Below, piece by piece: positions 1 through 10,871 of a DNA stretch of 64,000 nt; the stretch's first letter is position 1, and each line of letters begins with the position of its first letter. A program made the translations under genes and the position numbers. A model generated the notes under the pieces. The model saw only the letters and a program-made list of their open reading frames with translations. It searched no databases and was not told the DNA's origin. Source of the stretch: Pseudovirgaria hyperparasitica (lineage: Eukaryota; Ascomycota; Dothideomycetes; Acrospermales; Acrospermaceae); NCBI RefSeq assembly GCF_010093815.1, contig NW_022985553.1, positions 65,511 to 129,510 on the forward strand, in the 5' to 3' direction.

Positions 1-130
1 TATGACTATTATCTTCTCCATCCTTCCCATCTTTCCATCCTTGTTTGGTGTCACGGCGGCACAGGGACGTCTACCTAATCAAGGTATAGGTAGAGAGTCC
101 TGGCCAGCAGAATCACGATTGTAGGTGTAT

Positions 131-152
131 GTGTGTGTGTGTGTGTGTGTGT
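131..152. repeat. (GT)11 microsatellite
   Basis: Eleven uninterrupted GT units are visible. The tract lies in non-coding sequence. Confidence 0.95.
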
Positions 153-677
153 ACGTGCTAAACAGTCAGTGAGGATTCTGTTGATGACAGGCAGTATTAG
201 CATAGAATGAATGCATTGATTGATATCAGTAGATGGAGTAATTAGAGTAATAGAGAGGCAACACTGCAAGCAGTAATTGATAGGTTAGTGGCGTCTGGCG
301 TCTGGCGTACCCCAAGCGCGTCGGCTCGACTGGGCAGTGGGCGCTGGGCACTTGATGAGTGGGCGGGTGAGTGGCAGCTGGCCAGGACTGCCCGGCTGTG
401 TGGGCTTTTGACTGGTTGACTGACTACTTACTGTATGCAGTCCAGCGCTCCAGGGCTCCAGCGCTGTATTACTGTCCCGGGCAGCAGACACTCTGACACC
501 CCCCCTCCAGCCTAAAATGGCGCCCCTTGCTCCCTCTACTCCCTCTTTTTGGGGCTCTGGGTCTGCCGAGTCTGCCCCAAGTTGACCTGGTAGTTAACTA
601 AGCTACAATATAGTCAATTAGTGGTATAATAGTACTGTGGTTGCTTCTCCAGGGCTGACTGCATACCTGGCATTCCC

Positions 678-698
678 CAGTCAGTCAGTCAGTCAGTC
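678..698. repeat. (CAGT)5 microsatellite
   Basis: Five tandem CAGT units plus one base, in gene-free sequence. Confidence 0.95.
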
Positions 699-3613
699 GG
701 ACAGTCTCTCATGATAATTACCTGTAATGATGATAGTAGTATTGCTACTCACCAATCGGCCAACAAGTCCAGACTGCAGCGCCAATTCATGCCCGCTCAC
801 ATTCAACCCTATTCACCCTTCTAGGCCTGCTTAAACTTTGACTTCAACGCTCATCAAGAGTGCGTCGGCTGTCTCATCAGGCCTCTCCAAGTCTCGAAGC
901 CGACATGTCCCATGGGTGCCACAGAGAGCAACAGGCAAATCAGCTGCCTCCAAATGAAACGATAGAGCCTAAATCTCTTCCTTATCGCTGCAGCTCTGCC
1001 ATTTCTTAGCGGCCCAGCTTGCCCCGGGCCATCCATAGGTACAGTATTAGTACTAGGTAAGTAGGAGGGTAAGTGTAAGGTAATACAGTAGTAGTGAATG
1101 ATTAACTACCCCAAGCTTTTACTTGTTTGAGTGCCTGCAAGTCATCCGCTCGCTCCGTCTCTCGTCTCCATAAACCCCCCCTCCCTTCCCTCTCCACCTC
1201 ACATGCAAACTTATACCGCTATCATCACAGTCAGCTCTCCTAACCTCACTTTTACCTCTGATCGTTCGTTCGAGAACCTTCATCACTGTTTACATGGACA
1301 ACCATATCATCGCGAGCGACTAATATGCCATTTACAAACACGACGCCGATTCCATCTCCACTCCCATCTAGCTTATCCTTAGACATGGTTACGTGTACAT
1401 ACGACTAGTGGCACTGTCGTGTGCCCATCTTCGCCAAGCTACCACGTCCATCTCGACCACGATGATTGTGCCGCTTTCTTGCTTCACACAATCAACAGCC
1501 ATTAATCTTTAAATATTCTATCAAGCGCAGCCAGCCATATCCACCTCTTCTTAATCCTTCCTGACTCGTAGTTTCCTTGCTGAAACTCCAGCTATCCTCC
1601 ACATACTTCACCACGCCCCAACCCAAAGCACACTGAGAGTCTGAGACAGTAACCGCGCTAGTTCTGCAGGAACACATGTCCACCAATGCCAGGTACCCTC
1701 CTTCGCTCATTGGCCGCCTTTCACCGCTCCAGCCTCGTCTTGACTTGAATGCTCTCTTCTTTACCTCCTCGACCTTACTCGTGTCGTATTTGACCTACTC
1801 GCAAGCTCCCTTATACTGACTCGTTCGTATAGATGATGAATGAATTATCATTGAAGCCCACCGAGTCGTCCTCGAACGTGCTTACATAGTACATGTCACC
1901 CCGGCGGATACGGGGAGTACGATAGCCGGTAGCTGTCCTTTGCAGTCTTCTGACCTTGCCTATATCTCTGTCTAATGCCACTACAAAAGCCGTTGAAGAT
2001 ATGTCCTTGACGACGAATCAGAGACTGACTCTGTTAGAAGAATAATGTTGTATGTATCCTTCCATACTCCCGAACGGCGAAGATGATGATCGACAGTGTG
2101 CACTCAAGCCTACACTTGAAACACCTTCCAGGGTCCCACGTCCCCTCCGATGTGATCGACAGGGTCTCATCTATCTATCCGTACATGCACTCGTGGCTTA
2201 CTACCACCGACCGCATCATGCCACTGCCGCAACGGCGCAGACGCTGCATAGATTGATTGAGAAATAGAAAAACCTTTGGCGCGTCGTCTCACGGCTCACC
2301 AGGTCTGTGTTGAATATTCATTGCACTGCATTGGTCTCGCCCTGACAAAAAAATCGCCGTCGAGCTTCGCCTGTTATTCCACTCAGGGGGCAGCAGCGTC
2401 AGCGCCACAAGCCACCACCTGCAAAACCGATGGATGCAGAATTGTCATCCATTATAATTAGGAGAGAACATCACCATCCCTCCACCACAATAACTTCGCT
2501 TCACTCAATGTCATGCTTGGCGAACAGAACACGTAAGTCTCCTGAATATCGTCTTTGCCACGTCGAACGTCGTCGTCGTCGTCGTTTGATGCATCTTTGT
2601 AGACGCAGTGGTGTGTTGATTCCACACCACTGCATTTCGCGCATACCACGCCCGCACGCATTCAATGCATGCAGCAGATCGTCCTGCTTTCATGGACGTG
2701 CGTGCTCTGCATGCTTCGTCTTCCGTCCGCGCGTCCAGACGTACTGTAGATATATTCCTCGGGAAGCCAGGAAGGACATTAACCCCCAAATTCCTAGGAG
2801 ACGCATCTCATTCAATGTTTCAGAGACTCTACTCCACATATTGCATCTGCTCCTCAACACCATCTTCTAGCACGTGATGTTTCGGAAACGTTATCGTCAG
2901 GCGTGGACATCAAGAAGGAGCGACACCAGCACCGCGCAACTGACAGAAACAATGACCGGGTACTTACATCATCGAATAAATAGCAATCCACTAAGCCCAT
3001 ACGCCTTTTCCTCATTACCATGTCCATACTGCCAGTACCTTATACCAATCTGTATCCAGCCCTGTCACACACAACACCGAGCAACACCGAGCAACACCGC
3101 ACAACGTCGAATGCATATGAAGTATGCATAGACCACCGCTTAATCACAACTACCATAGCACCACTAATTACACCACACTACACTTGGCCGACACACCAGC
3201 CCAACGATCTGACCTGCCTGCTAACGGGCCGATGCAGATGGGAGACAAAAGCACGCGATAGGGGGGGAATGTCAACAATGGCACAACAGTTGCGTCATTT
3301 TGTTGGGGCCTTGCCATCCACTGCATGAATTACAACTAATCAGATGCTAGTAATCAGCCTGTAGGTAGCTTACCTAGTACGTTACCTATGTACGCAGGCA
3401 CGTTCGCAGGCTCGTTCGCATTGAGCCGTGCTCTTCTACCCATTTTGCACCCACAATGGGGATCGATGATTATATCCAAACACCCCTCCTAACCCCCCAC
3501 TACGCCTGAAACGCGCTGCCTGTATGTAGCCACGCCCGATGAATTTGTCTCATCGCTCAAAGATCTGAATACTGTATTGCCCATCACGAATTATCAAGCA
3601 CCTGACCAATCCA

Positions 3614-5215
3614 TCACCCACTGCCGCCCCTCGACATGATCCTCCCACCCCGGACAACGCCCACACTAACGCCCGCTTCCCCGGTCATCCACCCGGGCAT
3701 TCTCGCCCCGTCCACGACCCCAGCTTCCACCAACGCACGTAATCCCGCGAACACGTGCGGGCCCTGGAAACTGATGCGCACATCGGGCCGCCACACTTCT
3801 TCTTCTTCTTCGTCCTGGCGTTCGGCAGGTGCGGCGTCGAGGATGGACGGAAGGGATTTGCGGCCGCGTTTGGATATCGTCGGCGTTGTGATGCGGGTTG
3901 TGGTAGATCGTGTAGGATGAGGAGGATGAGATGGTGTCAAGGCGCCAGGATCAGTAGTGGGGAACGGGTCTGCGATGCGAACGTCCAGGCGTTCCAGGGC
4001 TGCCGTGTCAGCGGGCAGACCTGCTAGGCCGAAGCGTGAAGCTGCGAGTGCGATGCGACGTTTCTTGCTCGAGTCCTGCCTTTGCACATTGCTAGCAGGC
4101 GACGGGGCCCGTGTGCGTTTGGCCTCTGGTTCTGGCCTGTCATTTTCTTTGTCGCCGTCCGAGGAGCCGCTCAGGGTAGGGTGTGGCGCCGCGGGTGGAC
4201 AGGTCAAGTCTGGTGGTGGGCGCACGCGGTAGTCGAGTGCTGGGACGCCGAATGTGTCGGCAACGAAGATGCCCCAGCCGCCCTGTGCCGCGTTTGACCG
4301 ACCGGGGCCGCGCAGAGAAAAGATTGTGGTGAGGGATTTGGTGGAGAGGCTGGTTGGAGTGAGGGTGTAGCGCTTGCGTGGGGCTGAGAGTGCGGTTGAG
4401 AGTGCAGAGAGCAGGACGGCGTGGACGCTGCGGCGGTCCAGGGTGGATGTTAGGCTTGTGGACGCAGAGTGGGATATGTATGCATATGGCGTGTTGTCAG
4501 GGAAGAGGACGAATGTTGTCTTCGTCTCACCCGTCGTTGAGGAGGACTTGGGGTGGGTGGCATCGAGCGCTTGTTGGGTGGTGTTGTAGGGTGATTCGAA
4601 GACTGAGATGCGGAGAAGGGTTGTGTAGTGGGTGGAGAGACGGGTGAGGTAGTAATGGGCTTTTGAGAGCGGTGCGAGTTCTTCTTGGAGATTTGCGAGA
4701 AACGTTGGTGCGTGGAGCCGGGGAAGAGGATTCTCGAGCCTCTCTTGGACGTCGTCTCTGTGTGCTTCAGTGGAAGATATGCGTGTAATTCGAAAGGCGG
4801 TCCAGCGATTGCTCGATGCCGTGTGGTCCAGTAGACTCCTCGAGTCTGCTGTTGCAAGCTGGTAGAGTGTAAGGCCATGCCTCCAGTCTCCTTCTACAAT
4901 CCGCTCTACGATCTCTTTCTTTCCTCCTTTGCGCTGCTCTAGCTCCTCGTAAATCTCTTGCAGCTCTTCGATAGATTGAGCCGGCGTATATGGCGCCTCT
5001 TCATCTGGTCCGTCATCATCGTCATCATCCTCGGACAGATACGGCGTGCATAGTGATATGTTCTTCGGCGATAGCCATTCCAAAGCTAGTGAGATGAGAG
5101 ACGGGCGCGAAAGTTTGGAGAGAGTCCGGGAGACTTCCGGGCTAGACGGTGGTAGTCGATCGGAGTGAGATAGCGGCAGGTTTGTTGGTATTGATAGCTT
5201 TTTCGGACGTGGCAT
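3614..5215 (-). CDS. CHL4: CHL4/CENP-N family inner kinetochore protein
   Basis: A single-exon 533-aa protein resembling the CHL4 (Mis15/CENP-N) family, which in yeast belongs to the Ctf19/CCAN inner kinetochore and helps anchor kinetochores on CENP-A chromatin. The N-terminus carries the conserved helical block (LSRPSLISLALEWLS, residues 35-49), an acidic run at 61-73 and a charged helix (SIEELQEIYEELEQRKGGKK, 81-100) followed by a WRHGLTLYQLA motif at 111-121. The C-terminal third is Pro/Arg-rich and poorly conserved. I chose the ATG at 5215 because the family homology begins there; the frame stays open to 5371, but that extension is Cys/Arg-rich and unlike the family. Family recognition is from memory of the N-terminal motif; no alignment was run. 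Confidence 0.8.
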   Translation of the reverse strand: MPRPKKLSIPTNLPLSHSDRLPPSSPEVSRTLSKLSRPSLISLALEWLSPKNISLCTPYLSEDDDDDDGPDEEAPYTPAQSIEELQEIYEELEQRKGGKKEIVERIVEGDWRHGLTLYQLATADSRSLLDHTASSNRWTAFRITRISSTEAHRDDVQERLENPLPRLHAPTFLANLQEELAPLSKAHYYLTRLSTHYTTLLRISVFESPYNTTQQALDATHPKSSSTTGETKTTFVLFPDNTPYAYISHSASTSLTSTLDRRSVHAVLLSALSTALSAPRKRYTLTPTSLSTKSLTTIFSLRGPGRSNAAQGGWGIFVADTFGVPALDYRVRPPPDLTCPPAAPHPTLSGSSDGDKENDRPEPEAKRTRAPSPASNVQRQDSSKKRRIALAASRFGLAGLPADTAALERLDVRIADPFPTTDPGALTPSHPPHPTRSTTTRITTPTISKRGRKSLPSILDAAPAERQDEEEEEVWRPDVRISFQGPHVFAGLRALVEAGVVDGARMPGWMTGEAGVSVGVVRGGRIMSRGGSG

Positions 5216-6128
5216 GTTTGGGGTATATGGGATTGATCGGACGCTGCAATGATTACTGTGAGCTCGCAGCGACGACGTCAACACCAAGAAACATCGAGCG
5301 CGTCGCGTCGTAAGGCTGAATTGTAAGTGGAGCCTCAGGCAACAAGTCGGACCGCAACCCCGCGGGCACAAGGAAACGTGGAGGGGGAATTTTATCCGAC
5401 GGCTTACCTGTTAAGACAAGTCTACTACTTACTTGGGCGTAGCGTAGCAGTGAATGCTGAATAATCCCGCTGCAGCCACCGTAGCCCCCCCGCGCCCGGC
5501 AATGTTATCTACTCCGATGACAAATCAGCAATTCCTTCCTTCCCGACCATTCTGTCTGCAGCTCTCTCCGTCTTGTGCAGCAATCACAATCAACAACAAC
5601 AACGACAATTCACTCGTATCACCCAGGCCTTGGCCGTCGCAGCTCACAACGATCGAGTACGCTGGCAATTACCACGAAGCGCCGCTGCTGAGCATTTAGC
5701 AGTTCGCAGAGCTAGGAGGGGCTCACCTGCGATCTTCGGCCGATACCGCTACACTCAGTTCACTCTAGGGCTGTAGCTGTTACTATTACACACACAAATT
5801 TGCATTCACACGCTCTCGGCAATAGTCCCTCGTCTCGAACGGCACCGTAACACCGCATCACATCCACATCCACATCCACTCCCCACCGAGCAACTCGTCT
5901 TCAAACTTCTTCATCCGCTTTCCCACTCGACAGAACACACATCGTCGCCATCAATTCAACCTTTTGCCACTGCATCGACCTACACGCCGCCGCCAGTCAT
6001 TCTGACGTCGACGACTATCGTAGCTTGTTCATGAACTGAGCTACTCCACTTCTCCGGTTTTCGGATTTTACATACACCTACCACGGCAACCCGAGACCGT
6101 CGTTACACCTACGACTGTTCTTTTCGCC
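5216..6128. promoter_or_regulatory. divergent promoter region of CHL4 and bZIP gene
   Basis: This region separates the divergent CHL4 and bZIP start codons. The CHL4 side contains GCGCGTCGCGTCG near 5298-5310. The bZIP side is a long CT- and CA-rich leader with a TGACGTC motif at 6003-6009 and a two-codon upstream ORF (ATG AAC TGA) at 6031-6039. No other gene is supported. Confidence 0.45.
6031..6039 (+). promoter_or_regulatory. two-codon upstream ORF before the bZIP gene
   Basis: ATG AAC TGA lies 90 bases before the bZIP start codon in the presumed leader. If transcribed it would be a minimal upstream ORF. Whether the mRNA starts upstream of it is not visible from sequence. Confidence 0.3.
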
Positions 6129-7402
6129 ATGTCTGGCTACAATGGACGGCGGCCCAATGTCTCGCAATACATTGCGGGTCTAAACACGATTCCCAGCCAT
6201 CAGGATCTGCTCGCACAGCCCGCAAGTCTGGAGGAGGACCTGTCTATGTTCAACACCGACTTCTTCGACTTTGATGCACTCTCTGGTCTGGATCTACCGG
6301 ATCTCACGCAGCAGAACTTGGAGTATGACCCTGCGGAAGAGGAACGCGCTCGCCGACATAATGCTTCAGGTTACAGGTCAAAGCACGCTACCGAGTCCCT
6401 AAAAGGGAAGGATGCTCTTTTGGACAAGCAGGTTGAATTCAATACGGGCATTGAAGGTGAGCAAACGTCTTATTTCTGATGCCATAACCCCAATTATCAC
6501 ACCTTTCATCACAATGCGCATCACGAGGTTGTGAGGCACAAGGCCCAGCAGCCCCCGCACTCTACAGGCATGTATTGCGCGATGAGTGCATGGCGCACGG
6601 CGTATGCTGCAAAAAGCATCTGGCGCTGCAGAAGGCATGCATTCGTTCGCGCAACGCCAGACTAGTGCAGATCCACACGCTCTGGTTTTGTTGTGGCTCG
6701 GCAAGTTACACTTGCATCGCACGCAATATCCCGTGACCCCGCGTGGTTCAAGCACCTCACGCCCTGGATATGCCATCATCGTCCTGCTGCGCCGTGCTCC
6801 ACAACTCCTGTCGTCCGATACTCAAGCAAGGAGACCTACGTTTGCTAATGTACCATCCAGGTGCTGACTATCAATTCTCGGGCTTCAACTTTCCAAATCT
6901 GGTTGATCCCGCGGCTCCCGCAAACTTCCAGTCCCAGCAACAAGTTCAGTACAACATCCCGACCCAGCAAAGCTCTCCTAGCATCGCCTCTCCGACCTCG
7001 CCTACCAGCGACGGTACCGGCATCAAACGCAAGTTCGACTCTGTCGGCGACCTCAACGGTAGCCACGGTGTTGAGGACGCCTCCCGTCACGCCGCTGAGG
7101 AAGACAAACGTCGTCGCAACACCGCCGCATCTGCCCGCTTCCGGGTCAAGAAGAAGCAGCGCGAGCAAGCTCTCGAGAAGTCAGCCAAGGAGATGTCCGA
7201 CAAGGTCGGTGCGCTCGAGTCAAAAATCACCAAGCTCGAGACAGAAAACCGGTGGTTGAAAGAGCTTCTCACCGAGAAGAACGGCAAAGCCACTATCGCC
7301 TCCATGGTCGCCACGAAACCTCCCAAAGAGTCTAATGTCGTACGGAGTACCGGCGATCACACCACTGGCGTCGGCACCGATTCCAAGGAAGTAAAGGCCT
7401 AA
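6129..7402 (+). CDS. bZIP transcription factor, CYS3/MetR-like
   Basis: Two exons, 6129-6456 and 6861-7402, encode 289 aa. The bZIP lies at residues 189-250: basic region RRRNTAASARFRVKKKQRE (193-211), then a leucine-zipper heptad region ending in LETENRWLKELL. This basic region matches the CYS3 (Neurospora) / MetR (Aspergillus) group, which activates sulphur-assimilation genes. The N-terminus (NVSQYIAGLNTIPSHQDL) and an acidic stretch rich in Phe/Asp (FNTDFFDFDALSGLDLPDL) look like an activation domain. The intron is 404 bp, far longer than its neighbours; it opens with GTGAGC, closes with CCATCCAG and has a GCTAATG branch site. Reading on from exon 1 gives a stop after eight more codons, so only the spliced form carries the bZIP. 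Assignment to the sulphur regulator is by basic-region likeness. Confidence 0.82.
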
Positions 7403-8109
7403 GCCAAAACCATTTCTTTTACCCCTGTGGCATCTTTTACGACGTAGACGTATGATGTTGATGTCTTTGCATATTTGGTGATGGGGAGCGTGATGGTGTT
7501 ATTATATTGATTTACTATAGTGTGCTGTGGGTAGCTCATAATGTTGCATGGAGCAGCGAACATGAGAGACAAGGCCGGTCAAGGATTGAGGATAGCCGCC
7601 TGGTCTTTTGATATATATCGCCGTACGGCCACTCTTGTTGTCGTATTACAGAGAGAGAGAATATGGATTTGCAGCTAACATGCCGCCTACTGCACCCTCA
7701 ATCTCGACGAATGGCTATTGCATCGTCATTTATGAGTTGTTGATCCAACAGTCGTAGCTCATGCACTATTTATTACCTATGATGGTTCCGTCTTGGATCT
7801 GTGCGATCTATGCTTGTATGCCTTATTGATGCCTGGCGCCATCCACCTCTCCACCCCTATCTCCGTCTCCGCCTCCACCTCCGCATCCATCTCCACAGTA
7901 GGGGTTTAGTATGTTCCCGGGCTCGGCATGAGATGCACCTAGCCGAGTTTAGGCTTCTCTGTATTGTAAGTATATTGCCAACCTCGCAGTCATTCATAGA
8001 GATCCGTCGTGCATCATCATCACGTCCAGAGCATCAAAACAGCAATTGGATTGAACTATGATTGAGCTGAACTGAACTGAACATCCGAATGAAACCAACA
8101 CACTGGGCC
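7403..8109. other. bZIP 3' flank and dehydrogenase promoter
   Basis: Intergenic sequence between two plus-strand genes. It holds a short GAGAGAGA tract near 7651-7660 and a CT-rich patch at 7846-7895. No gene is supported. Confidence 0.5.
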
Positions 8110-9928
8110 ATGTCAACTACATCTAACCCCGATAACACGCTCATCACGGCACAAACAGTACAGCAGCATGCATGTGCCGACGACTGCTGGCTCGTCATCG
8201 ACGGCAAGGTCTGGGATATGACGGCGTTTGCACCACGGCACCCCGGTGGTTCGCAGAGTATGTGTCTTCTCTGAGTCGAGAGTTCGGTTTGATCGCTTCC
8301 GTCTTTGTTCATTTGCGGCGCTGTTTGCTGCTTGTGATATTGTTGGAACCATATTCCTGTATCCCGGCTATGTTTGTATATATATGCATCACGGATGCCG
8401 AAGGACATGTGCCTGCATACCTAGGACCGACAAAGCTGACAAACACTCAGTAATCCTCACCCACGCCGGCCGCGACGCAACAACGGCATACAACACCATC
8501 CACGCACCGTCGCTCATCGAGGAAGAAGTCCCAGAAGCGTACAAGGGCCGCTTGGATCCCTCGACAGTTCCAAAGTCATGGACCACCACGACCACCACGA
8601 CCACCACCACAGCAAGCACAAGGCCAGCCCTCACAAGCATCCTCAACACACACGACTTCGCACACGCCGCACAGCACAGCATCCCGGCCAAAACATGGGC
8701 CTTCTACAGCTCCGCAGCGACAGACTCCCACACCCACGCCGCCAACACCGCCATGTACGCCCGCATATGGTTCCGGCCTCGCGTGCTGCGCGACGTCAGC
8801 AGCGTGAGCATCAAGGCACGCTTCCTGGGCTGTGCGGCCGTGGACATGCCGATATATGTAGCGCCCGCGGCAATGGCACGCATGGTGCACGTTGAAGGCG
8901 AGCGAGCGATTGCGCGGGCATGTGCGCGAAAGGGCGTACTACAATGTGTAAGTCCCCAACATGCTCGGAGCCCAAGTCCCTACCTCCCTTTAACCATCCA
9001 CCATCCGTCAACCCACGCGAGAGGTCGAATATACATACATACACACCCACACCAAAGCACCACAACTAACCACCTTCCCCACCCCCCCTCACAGATCTCA
9101 ACCTCCGCGTCCTTCCCCGCATCTCAGATCGTGCCCGTCGCCCCACCCGCACACCCGTTCTTCTTCCAGCTGTACATCAACAGCAACCGGGCCAAATGCG
9201 CGGCCCTGATCCGCGAAATCGCCGCGATGCCGCAGATCCGCGGTATCATGATCACGGTCGACGCGCCCGTTGTCGGCAAGCGGGAGGCCGACGAGCGTAT
9301 CCGCGCCGACGAGACCCTCCACGCGCCCATGTCGGGGCAACAGGCCAAGAACGACGCCAAAGGGGGCGGCATGGGCCGTGTGATGGGCCGGTATATCGAT
9401 CCGAGTTTCCACTGGGAGGAGATTGCGTGGGTGCGGGGCTTGTATTCCGGGCCGCTGATGCTGAAGGGCGTGCAGACGGCGGCGGACGCGCGGATGGCGG
9501 TCGAGTATGGGGTTCAGGGGATTGTGGTGAGTAACCATGGAGGGAGGTGTTTGGATACGAGTCCGCCGAGTATTCTTGCGCTGTTGGACATTCAGAGGAA
9601 TGCGCCTGAGGTGTTTGACAAGATGGAGGTGTATGTTGATGGGGGGATCAGACGGGGGACGGATATTGTGAAGGCGCTGTGCTTGGGAGCGACGGGCGTG
9701 GGGCTGGGACGGCCGTTCTTGTATAGTCTGGCATACGGGACTGAGGGTGTGGAGCATCTGATTGACATACTGCGTGATGAGATTGAGACAACAATGAGGT
9801 TGCTGGGAGCGAATTCGCTGAGCGATCTGCATCCGGGGATGGTGAACACGGCCGACGTGGATCATTTGGTGCCAAGGGGCCTGGACGGGCATCCTTATGC
9901 GCGGAATGTAGAGAGGGCGAAGCTATAG
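8110..9928 (+). CDS. FMN-dependent dehydrogenase with cytochrome b5 domain (CYB2-like)
   Basis: Three exons, 8110-8257, 8451-8947 and 9095-9928, give 492 aa. An N-terminal cytochrome b5-type heme domain holds HPGG (44-47) and the second heme-ligand histidine in NTIHAP (His67). The rest is a TIM-barrel alpha-hydroxy-acid dehydrogenase with Lys339 (LMLKGVQT), catalytic His363 and Arg366 in SNHGGR, and a phosphate-binding GGIRRGTDIVKAL and GATGVGLGRPF. The family oxidises L-lactate or similar 2-hydroxy acids with FMN and passes electrons to heme. No mitochondrial presequence is seen, so it may be cytosolic. The residue after SNHGGR is Cys rather than the usual Gln. A run of nine or so Thr codons (ACC/ACG repeat, about 8581-8612) fills the linker. 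The ATG at 8110 has better context than an in-frame ATG at 8089. Intron 2 is 147 bp and lacks in-frame stops. Confidence 0.88.
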
Positions 9929-10261
9929 ATGGATGGATCCAATCAAGTGCAAGTGGTCTATGATATTCATGAAACATTAGCTTTATGAACAGTGCGTCTA
10001 GTGGGTGGTATGGTCTTGCGTAAAGATATCATTTTTAGGGTGCTTTGTACAACGCAATGCTTGGAAAGGCAGTGCAATTCGATATCCGCCCGAACGCCTG
10101 CCACGAGCAGCAAAGTCTCCATCCTACAGAGCTGTGACAAAAGGAAACGTGCCGAGCCCAGGCTAAAGTCTTCACATATCACCAAGTCCTAGATCTCGGC
10201 CGTATCCTATCCTATATCATCTCTTGTTCACTGACACACGTACATGCGTTGTTCCGACACT
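9929..10261. other. convergent intergenic region
   Basis: Sequence between the 3' ends of the dehydrogenase and the dynein light chain gene, presumably holding both terminators. No gene is seen. Confidence 0.5.
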
Positions 10262-10871
10262 CTATACGGAGAACCAGAATACACTGATTACGACGTCCAT
10301 GCCCTTGGAGTCGCCCGCCTCGTACTTGTACGACCACATGCCATCTTTGTCTTCGTTCCAGAATGCACCGGTTGCGCTATGCATACCGCGTCGGCCAGCA
10401 TCCTTAGACTCAACGCCGGCTTGAGGCTCGGTGTGTTGCACGATGGTGCTATTGACGGCGAACTTGTACGGTGGTTGGTTCTGGCCAGAGGGTGTTGACT
10501 CGGAGATGACTTTTTGGAGGACATTGTTCTAATCGGGCGGTCAATTATGCGAAGCTCTATTATATGCATGGACGCGGGAAACATGGTCCGATGCTCTCCT
10601 TCTGCAAGGAGCGCGCGGTAAAAGTGCGCAGAGAGAAGCTGGAGATAGGAGACTGAGAAAACGTTCAGAGGGCTTACAATTATGGAGGTGTTCCAGACAG
10701 AGGTCTGCGAGTGTACGTAGGTTTCCGCATTGCTGAGAGTGCTGTTACAGGCATCATCGGTGATCTGCTTGAGACGGAGGTCTGAGATGGGCTATGTGCG
10801 CAAGAAGTCAGCAAGCTGTGACGGGGATGCTGTCGGGCATGCTGAAGGATTTAGCTTACGCCTGGTGCCAT
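10262..10871 (-). CDS. Tctex-type dynein light chain
   Basis: Three exons on the minus strand, 10871-10860, 10791-10678 and 10528-10262, encode 130 aa. The first exon is only 12 bases (MAPG), then GTAAGC...ATAG leads into PISDLRLKQITDDACNSTLS. The C-terminal half (KFAVNSTIVQHT, then GMHSATGAFWNEDKDGMWSY and VVISVFWFSV) is the Tctex-1/DYNLT fold signature: a beta-strand, the G-x-H-x-A-x-x-x-F-W turn and a closing strand. Such chains bind the dynein intermediate chain and cargo; in fungi the family also acts in actin and endocytosis factors. All three exons join in phase 0. No homologue was aligned. Confidence 0.82.

Larger units (their letters stand above)
1..3613. other. gene-free stretch at left edge
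   Basis: I see no coding region I can support. Open frames here are short, overlap on both strands and show no domain. The stretch holds simple repeats (listed separately), CT-rich tracts and AT-rich patches. It may include the promoter or tail of a gene beyond the left edge. Confidence 0.5.
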
